From Margaritispora aquatica (lineage: Eukaryota > Ascomycota > Leotiomycetes > Helotiales > Discinellaceae): 64,000 nt of DNA. The DNA lies in contig VJWN01000039.1 in the NCBI GenBank assembly GCA_007644065.1, positions 20,999 to 84,998 on the forward strand, read 5' to 3'. Both the position numbers and the translations under genes were made by a program. Positions 56,095 to 64,000 of the stretch are shown here, in pieces (within the stretch, counting starts at the first letter, position 1; each line of letters opens with the position of its first letter). Under the pieces are notes generated by a model that did not search any database, had not been told where the DNA came from, and worked only from the letters and a program-made list of their open reading frames with translations.

Positions 56095-56253
56095 TAAGGG
56101 CCTACCCGTTTTTAACCCCACCAACCCTAAATTAATCACAATATAAAAAATAGCTTTTAAAATCAACCACGCATTCTATTAACAAATAAACAGATTCTAT
56201 AAAAAGAGCAAGAACAAAGGTATAATCGACGTAAATAGTAGCTTTTCAGAATC

Positions 56254-56529
56254 CTAGTACTTCGTATGCTACTCTCCAGCTACGATACAGGCCTCGATTC
56301 TAGCTAGCATAGATATAACGAGCGACTCAAAGAGAGAATCAGGTAACGTATCCCACGTAGCTTACAACGCCTCTTCTATCGCTTCGAGGTCGACTTCTCC
56401 TTTTCCAAAACTATTCTATACGTTAGGAAACATCTGTATAACGAGCTCTTTGAGGGCCTTCCAAGCGTGCTCAATAGGGTTAAGATTAGGACATCCGCAA
56501 ATCCGGAAGTTGTCAGGTGATTTACGACT
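56254..56529 (-). pseudogene. Tc1/mariner-type transposase remnant (C-terminal part)
   Basis: On the minus strand the frame reads C-P-N-L-N-P-I-E-H-A-W-K-A-L-K-E-L-V near the start, the region around the last catalytic acidic residue of DDE_3 (Tc1/mariner) transposases. Downstream, the same frame carries E-V-D-L-E-A-I-E-E-A-L, W-D-T-L-P-D-S-L and M-L-A-R-I-E-A-C-I, the usual family C-terminus, but is broken by several TAG/TAA codons where the family would have Gln or Trp. That is what CpA-to-TpA change yields. No N-terminal half is recognisable upstream, so it is a fragment. Confidence 0.75.
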
Positions 56530-56577
56530 TGCCAACCATGCCACCGGTGCTACGGCGGTGCCAACGGTGCCACGGAG

Positions 56578-56700
56578 GTGCCAATGGCAGACACGGACCA
56601 AGCCTAATTTCTATACAAGTGTCAATGGCAGACACGGACTAAGCCTAATTCTTATATAAATATTATTAGTAGATATAAATTAAGCCTAATTCTAATATAA
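56578..56700. repeat. 41-bp tandem triplicate with graded mutation
   Basis: Three adjacent 41-bp units: 56578-56618, 56619-56659, 56660-56700. Units 1 and 2 differ at a few C/T sites. Unit 3 differs from unit 1 at about 13 of the first 27 positions, 12 of them C-to-T or G-to-A transitions. All three share an aagcctaatt core. Confidence 0.85.
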
Positions 56701-57270
56701 TATAACTTTTATATATATATATATATCTTTAAACTAATTTCTTAATAAATATTTATTAATCTATTTAATTCTCTTTTTCTCTTTTTTATAATATTATTAG
56801 TTTAAAAGTATTTATTCTTAACTACTAATTAGCTTAAGGTTTATCTATAAAGTTAACGTCTTAGCTTTTAGTTATTCTTATAGTTAATTTCTAAAGTAGT
56901 ATCTCGACTTCTACTCGAATAATCCTGGCATCCCTCTCTATTCTAATCTTAATTTATTAGACTTATTAATTAATCTATTCTTAAAGCGAATTTACGATTA
57001 ACTTTTAGATAGTATCAAGACTTACTATACTAAGCTTAATAACTTCTAATACTTTTAAAGATAATTTACTTATAAGTAAGCTAAAGTTACTATATAGAAA
57101 GTTAAGTATACTACTAAGAATATAATAAAAACTATATAAAAGTTACTAGCTTTATTTAAGGATAAGTAGAAAAGATTATTTAAGCTACTAACTAAGTCTA
57201 GTAGGCTAGAAGGTATACTAAATGTCTAATAAGTAGATTAATATTTAAAGTAAATTAATAGGTTTACTAC

Positions 57271-57960
57271 TAGTTATTCTTATAGTTAGTTTCTAAAATA
57301 ACGCTTTAACTTTTAGTTATTCTTATAGTTAGTTTTTAAAGTAGTACCTCGACTTATAGTTATTCTTATAGTTAGTTTTTAAAGTAACGCTTCGACTTAT
57401 AGTTATTCTTATAGTTATTTTTTAAAGTAACGTCTCGACTTATAGTTATTCTTATAGTTAGTTTCTAAAATAATACCTTGACTTATAGTTATTCTTATAG
57501 TTAGTTTCTAAAGTAATACTTTAACTTATAGTTATTTTTATAGTTAGTTTCTAAAGCAGCGTCTCGACTTCTAATTATTCTTATAGTTAGTTTTTAAAGT
57601 AGTGTCTTAACTTATAGTTATTTTTATAGTTAGTTTCTAAAGTAACGTCTCGACTTATAGTTATTCTTATAGTTAGTTTTTAAAGTAACGCCTTAACCTT
57701 TAGTTATTTTTATAGTTAGTTTTTAAAGTAACGCTTTAACTTATAGTTATTCTTATAGTTATTTTTTAAAGTAACGTCTTAACTTTTAGTTATTTTTATA
57801 GTTAGTTTCTAAAGTAGTACCTTGACTTATAGTTATTTTTATAGTTAGTTTCTAAAGTAACGCCTTAACCTTTAGTTATTCTTATAGTTAGTTTCTAAAG
57901 TAACGCTTTAACTTTTAGTTAATCCTATAGTTAGTTTCTAAAGTAGTACCTCGACTTTTA
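57271..57960. repeat. 43-bp minisatellite, about 16 copies
   Basis: A unit near ttattcttatagttagtttt followed by taaagtagtacctcgacttatag repeats every 43 bases. Copies differ mostly by C/T and G/A. An isolated related copy lies near 56,868. No coding role is apparent. Confidence 0.85.
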
Positions 57961-58013
57961 GTTAATCCTATAGTCTGTTTATAAGGATACTTTTTTAACT
58001 TCTGTTTTGTAAA

Positions 58014-58448
58014 GTGGTTAGTTTCTAAGCCTATACCTTGACTTTTAGTTATTCTTATAGTCTATTTCTAAGGCTACCTCCTTAACTCCTGTTTTATAAA
58101 GTGGTTAGTTTCTAAGCCTATAGCTCGACTTCTAGTTATTCTTATAGTCTATTTCTAAGGCTATTTCCTTAACTCTTATTTTATAAAGTGGTTAGTTTTT
58201 AAGTCTATAGCTCGACTTCTAGTTATCCTTATAGTTTATTTCTAAAGCTATTTCCTTAACTTCTATTTTATAAAGTAGTTAGTTTCTAAGCCTATACCTT
58301 AACTTTTAGTTATTCTTATAGTCTATTTCTAAGGCTACTTCCTTAACTCTTATTTTATAAAGTAGTTAGTTTTTAAGCTTATACTTTAACTTCTAGTTAT
58401 TCTTATAGTTTATTTTTAAGACTATTTTCTTAACTTCTATTCCTTAAA
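58014..58448. repeat. 87-bp tandem repeat, five copies
   Basis: The gtggttag (later gtagttag) mark recurs at 58014, 58101, 58188, 58275 and 58362, an exact spacing of 87. Each unit contains a 43-bp-like half (ttctagttattcttatag) plus a diverged second half, so it looks like a dimer of the neighbouring 43-bp unit. Confidence 0.85.
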
Positions 58449-58925
58449 GTAATTAACTTAGAAAGATATATCCTTAATTCCTATCTTATAAAGTAGTTAG
58501 TTTCTAAGGTTACCTTCTCGTCTCTTATACGTAAAGTAGTTAATTTAAAAGGATATCTCCTTAACTTCTATATATAAAGTAGTTAACTTATAAGGCTACC
58601 TTTTTAATTCCTATTCCCTAAGGTAGTTAACTTAGAAAGCTACTACCTTAACTTTTATATAGTTTTATAGTTTATTATTAAAAATACTTTTTTAAATATT
58701 CGTTACGTTAGATCTTATCTTATAGTCGATTACTAAGTACGTCTCCTTTTCTATTAGTCGATTTAGCTTTAGCTTTATAGTTATTTAGATACGTCTCCTT
58801 TTATATTAGTTAATTTAACTTTAGCTTTTTTATTATTTTAAAAGTATTTCTTTTTATATTATTTAATTTAGCTTTACCTTTATAGTTAATTTAAATACGT
58901 CTCTTTATATATTAATAATCTTAAG

Positions 58926-59390
58926 GTTTACTATAAGTACGTATTCTTATATTCGAATAGAATTAAATAATCTAGTAGTTTACTATAAGTATGTATTCTT
59001 ATATTCGAATAGAATTAAATAATCTAGTAGTCTACTATAAGTCGTATTCTTATATCTAAGTAGAATTAGACAATCTAGTAATCTATTATAAGTACGTATT
59101 CTTATATCTAAATAGTATCGGGCGATTTAGTAGTCTACTATAAGTACGTATACTCGAATTTAAATAGTATTAGGTAATCTAGTAGTCTACTATAAGTACG
59201 TATACTTAAATTTAAATAGTGTTAAGTAATTTAGTAGTTTACTATAAGTACGTATACTTGAATTTAAATAGTATTAGGCAATCTAGTGGTCTACTATAAG
59301 TACGTATACTCGAATTTGAATAGTATCGAGTAATTTAGTAGTTCTCTATAAGTGTATATTCTCGTGCCTTAGTTAGTTTAGTATAACCTT
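58926..59390. repeat. 52-bp minisatellite, about nine copies
   Basis: The mark tataagt recurs at 58932, 58984, 59036, 59087, 59139, 59191, 59243, 59295 and 59347, with spacings of 52 except one of 51. The unit starts near ctataagtacgtattctta and ends near aatctagtag. Left copies carry ttcgaatag; right copies ttaaatag. Confidence 0.85.
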
Positions 59391-62300
59391 TAAGAGCGTA
59401 TTCCCTTTTTTTAATTAGTATATATATAGTTCTATAGATTAGTATTATTAAAAGTCTATTCTTTTATCTATTCTTACTCTTTTATATACTATTCCCTCTT
59501 GAACCTTATTCTAATTTGTCCTTGTAACTCTATCTACTACCTTCTTTAGCTTTATTTATATAGCATCTTCTTAAGGGTTATTAACTTTAATTATCTTCTT
59601 TCTAATAATATTATTTATTATTAAGAATTACTATATCTAGATCTTAAGATTCTAACTACTTTAGCGGTAAAGGTATAGTTAAAGCTATACTATAGATATT
59701 AAACGAAAGTTAGGTTTAAGGAGACTTAATCTAGTTGTTTTATTTAAAATCGTTCTAGTTTTTAAAGTTAATCTCGTTCTAATAAACTAACTTACTCTTG
59801 TTTATTTCTATTTATCCCGTAGAATATTACTATTACCCCTATAATTATAAGTATACTTATTAATCTATAAACTATATTACCACGAACGTCTTCTCTTTAT
59901 TAGGTTTAATATATAGCTTTAGCTTTTCTTACTTAAATATCCGTTTTATTATAAGAGTTATCTAAGCTAGCTTTCTACCTAGGGTTTGTATATATAAGAG
60001 GGATATACGTATTTAGTAGTGCTTAAACGACGGGACTAATACCTAGAATATTAGACTTAGTTATAAATCTAAGTATTAGTTACTTATAGAGTAGCTAGAA
60101 CTTTGTTATAGTTAAGGACGTTTTTTTAGAACGAATAGTCTACTTAATAAAGCTACTGTCTTATATATTATCTAAATCTATAATTTTATTATATATCTAA
60201 TTCTATAATATTTCGTTTTCCTTCTATATCTATCTTACTATATACTTGATATAATACGTTATATCCTCTATCTAGTACGTATTAGCGGACTACTTGTAGT
60301 ATAAAAGTAGATAGAAAAGGAAGCTGTATCTTATCGTCTTATTAATACCTTAATAGCTGTAAACGATAAAAATATCGTATTCTTTTTTAAATAAAACTTA
60401 TCGCGGATTTAGAGGGTTAATAGAGAAAAGAGTTTTCTTTTTTTAACTACAAGATTATTTTAGCTACTATTAGTATTTCTCTAAGTAAGTCTATACTTAA
60501 CTAATATCTTATTCTTACTCGGGTATATAGTAGATATAACTAGAGAGGGGAGAGGAAGATAGTTGTCTTAGATTATACGAATAATACTTTATATATCGTT
60601 AAACTAGTATTAAATATCGTAGATAGTATATATTATTATTATTTTTCTAAACCTTATAATATATTCTATAAATATAGACCCTTCTACTCTACGAAATTTA
60701 TAAAAGACCTAGTATACTATATATACTTATACTAGTAATAGGTTACGACAGAAATCTAGTATAATAATACTATAATCTACTTTTTAAAGCTTAGGATTAT
60801 AGTAAAAGAAATTATATACCTTTATTTAGATTTTTTTAAAAAAATATATATAAATTTCAGTATTTATATTATATACTATTTTAAGTTCTAAGTATTAGTA
60901 TAAAATCTATAGATAGTACTTAAGGTAATATACCTCTAAGTAGCCTTATTAACCTTTACTTATTTCTACTAACTTAAACCGTAATTAGAAAGGACCGTCC
61001 CCTTTATCCTCTTACTATACTAGAGGAATCTTATCCTTATTTCCGAATCTATTAAAGCTTTATCTTTAACCTTTTTAAGTCTATTAGTTAATATATTTGA
61101 ATCTATTAGCTTTTACCTATTATTTAGATTCTTTAAAAAATAGGATTTATAATTATAATAAAACTTATATCTATATTTTTTACTAATATTTTAACTTTAT
61201 CTTTTGAGGTTTATAGTTTTATAACTATCTTTCCTCCCTTTAGTATAGTATCTCTTTATATCTATAGACTTATAACTATTTTTTTTCCGTTAACTAACGT
61301 AGTATCTCCTAATATCCGTAGACTTATAGCTATCTCTTTTCTATTAACTAATATAGTTTACGATATAGCTTAGTCGGAATAGCCTCTCTAGGGCTCAGTA
61401 ACTATATAACTCGAGCAATATTATAATCTTCCCCTTTATATATCTAGATAAATAAAAAAAATAGATAGTTTTATAAAATTATACTTTATTAATAATTTTA
61501 AGATAGCTCTCTATAAGGCGTTCTACTAGTAATATATAAATCGAACGTATTTCTACCGTCTTAGTATTAAATACGAATCTAAATATTACCTTAAAGTATT
61601 ATAGTAGCCTTCCTTAACTAAGATAATATAAATATATTTAAACTATAAGGATTAAATAATATTTTTTATTATAAAGTTCTATAATTCCGAATTATTTAGT
61701 AATAACTATAGTTTTTATAAGTTTTTAGTATATATCTCGTGGTTTATCTAAATATAATATTTATTAAATACTAAATAATATATCTTGAAAATATAATACT
61801 ATATTATTAAAATCTTTATAGCTATCTAAATAATACTTTTATTTACTCTATAATTACGGTTACTAGCCTAGTAGAATATATTAGGCTTTTTTAAAATATA
61901 TAAGTTAATATACTTTTTTTTTATAGTTTTAAAAATAAAGTTAAATAATTTTATAGTTTATATATATTATCTAGATTTTAATAATTAAGTAGCTAAGCTA
62001 GTCTCTAAAGTAAAAGCTAATATTAGAAAGGTTTTACTAGATACTATATATACTTATAATATTAACTATCCCGCTTTACGAGACTACGTTTAATATAATT
62101 ATATAACTAAGTCAACTAATTACCTTAAACCAACCTTTTTATTAGATTCTCTCTAAAACTAACCTAATTCTATTATACTATAAAACTAACTTTTAAATTA
62201 ATTATCGATCTATAATACTAACTTTATATTGTTTTATAATTATAAAGTTTACGTTATATTATACGTTATAACGTTAAGTTAATTAGTCTTCGATCTATAG

Positions 62301-64000
62301 AGATCGATACTCCGAGGTAGAGCTTACCTTCGATTTTCTATTAATTATATTCTATAACTAACTCTACGATTTTAGCTTTACTTTTAAGATTTTATCTATA
62401 GTAGAGCTACCCCTACAATATAAGTACCTTAACTTATTTAAAATAATAAAGTAAGAGCTAATATTACGATTTAATATAAAAAGTAAGGTATAGAATCTTA
62501 TTTAACTAACGGGCTAGACTATTTAGATTAGTAATAAAGATTTAGTAATCGAGTAGTTCGCTCTTCCTTTAAATCGAGATTTTAATACTTAGATTTCTAC
62601 TATTACGGACAAGTCTAAGAGTTAGAGTATACTAGAAAAAGTAGTTAAGATAATTACGGGTTTATTGACTTTTAATATCGGTAATACTCGTAAGTTAGTA
62701 GTAGCGGTAGTCCTAAGTAAGGGTATATAAACTAAAGGCTACGCTAGTTTAGAGTAAAAGAAGTCTATTAGCTACGTCTAATTTAAACTCCTTTTTAATA
62801 TATCTATAATAGAATAAAAGGATAAGATATAGAACTAGCTTCTATCGTATATATTTACTTAGCTCCGAGATCGATATACTTAGCTAAGCGATCAATACGA
62901 AATACTAGTAGGGCGACTACTTAACTTATAAGCGAAGATAAGACTAGAGACAACCAAGCCTTGACTACGCCTATAGCTAGAGGAGCTCGTATAGCTACCT
63001 CTATAGTCGTATTAGACTCTACTACCCCGACCCCTCTAGACAGATACTAAACCCTGTCTCTAAAGGCGTCTCTATATACACTAGGGCCTATTAAGCGTGT
63101 AAAGAAGTCTAATCAGACTAACAAAGTTCTCTTTCTATATAATAAAGAGCGTAATAAGGACTCCGACGAATAGCTAATATCTAGTCTACTACGGAAACTA
63201 CTCTTTTATATCCGTAATTAGTCTACCTTATAACTATTTTAACCTTTCGTTAATATACTACTCTTTTTCTAGAAAGTAATCGTGCTTATTATAGAATCGT
63301 TACTCCTTGATTTCGAGCTCTTTAATTCTGTTCCACCTTAGTGTATAATTAGTATAGCTACGATTATTAAGAAAGAGAGTCGCGGTTCCGTTAGTAATAA
63401 TATCCGGTACAAGTACCTTAGCTTCGAGATATTTAAAAGATCTTAAAGTAGATAAATACTTAGCTTAATCTTAATCTTTAATCTATTCGACTTATATATT
63501 AAGTGGTAGATATTACTATTAGTAGCTCTAAAGAGCTCTCTCGTGGAATTTTAAATATAGAAGACTTTATAATAATAATCGGCGTTCTGGACTAGAAGGT
63601 AACGGCCTCGGAATCAGCCGTACTATTAAGAATAGGATTATTTATTAAAATAGTAAACTAATAGGAGTTTGTATAAATAGGGTTATAGAGAATAAAAGAT
63701 ATAAAGGGAATATATACTTTTATTATTATATTATCGTTAGATACTATTAAATAATACATTAGTTATTTAAATACTAAAATCTTATAAGTATATATCCTTA
63801 GTTCTTAATTAACTTAGTAGTTACTTTCCGGAAGTGTACTCCTATACTAGTTAGTTTTATAGTTAACTTATAAATCTTGCTCCTTAATACTTGGTTAGTT
63901 TAGTAGTCGACTTCTAAAGATTACTCCTAGTACTTTAGTTAATTTAGTAGATACTTTCCGGAAACGTACCTCCTATACTAGTTAGTTTTATAGTTAACTT
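59391..64000. other. AT-rich RIP-affected block without intact genes
   Basis: About 4.6 kb, very AT-rich, with few CpA or TpG and stop codons in every frame at short intervals. Somewhat less degraded stretches near 62,300-63,200 could be old retroelement coding sequence, but I recognise no domain. The last 200 bp (from about 63,805) form another degenerate tandem array of 40-48-bp units (ttagtagttactttccgg and tactagttagttttatag marks) that continues past the window edge. Confidence 0.55.

Noticed and set aside
57271..59390. Regular repeats considered as CRISPR-like
   Set aside because: Units are contiguous without unique spacers, and the genome is fungal; they are minisatellites.
1..64000. 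tRNA and rRNA genes
   Set aside because: I looked for T-loop-like GGTTCGA-type sequences; the only clear gttcga matches are the transposon ends, without a cloverleaf context. I may have missed intron-containing tRNAs.

Overview
The window is from a filamentous ascomycete (Pezizomycotina). A Leotiomycetes-type fungus is my best guess, but only weakly supported. Evidence for the group: short GT-AG introns (mostly 45-60 nt) with CTRAC-type branch points, fungal families (CFEM-like, 2EXR, PAM17, Ulp1/NEP1, SLX9, allantoate-permease-type MFS), and AT-rich blocks depleted of CpA/TpG, the footprint of repeat-induced point mutation (RIP). Gene models were built by joining open frames across splice sites that preserve the frame. 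Many open frames begin at TTG or GTG, and there I moved the start to a true ATG.

Layout. 1-53 kb is gene-bearing. From the left: a CFEM-like single-pass membrane protein (1.6-2.4 kb); a large protein with an RRM-like fold and S-K-Y-A-x-P motifs (4.2-7.6); an SDR (8.2-9.4, -); two 2EXR proteins (9.9-10.6 and 12.3-13.3, both -) either side of a small membrane protein (11.0-11.7, -); UBA4/MOCS3 (14.0-15.6); PAM17 (15.9-16.7, -); a chromodomain protein whose frame is broken by one TAA (17.1-18.8); a TNA1/Dal5-like MFS transporter (19.9-21.6); and a four-exon secreted cysteine-rich peptide with defensin-like spacing (23.7-24.3, -).

24.3-28.7 kb is poorer: AT-rich, with a possible retroelement remnant and an unrecognised multi-exon gene (26.5-28.6, -) whose frame may be damaged. 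Then come PEX1 (-) and MCM7 (+), sharing a 544-bp divergent promoter region; a secreted PheC-like solute-binding protein (36.0-37.0, -); a 1705-residue protein whose architecture resembles meiotic axis proteins Red1/Rec10/SYCP2 (39.1-44.4); a seven-exon NEP1/SENP8-type protease (45.1-46.4); a 3-dehydroshikimate dehydratase (47.5-49.0); SLX9 (49.5-50.1, -), whose start codon is alone in its exon; a third 2EXR gene (50.5-51.2); and a tail-anchored Ser/Pro-rich protein (51.7-52.7).

At 53,213 the sequence changes abruptly. A 2.87-kb RIP-degraded hAT-type element with a perfect 8-bp target duplication (GTCAAAAG) runs to 56,086. Next is a Tc1/mariner transposase remnant, a 41-bp triplicate showing a RIP gradient, and about 7 kb of AT-rich sequence holding minisatellites with 43-, 87- and 52-bp periods plus another array at the right edge. 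No intact gene is visible after 52.7 kb.

The genes are mostly unrelated housekeeping functions (tRNA thiolation, mitochondrial import, peroxisome biogenesis, replication licensing, ribosome assembly) and do not form an obvious cluster. The most unusual items are the defensin-like peptide, the axis-like protein, the PheC-like protein, the interrupted chromodomain gene and the repeat block.
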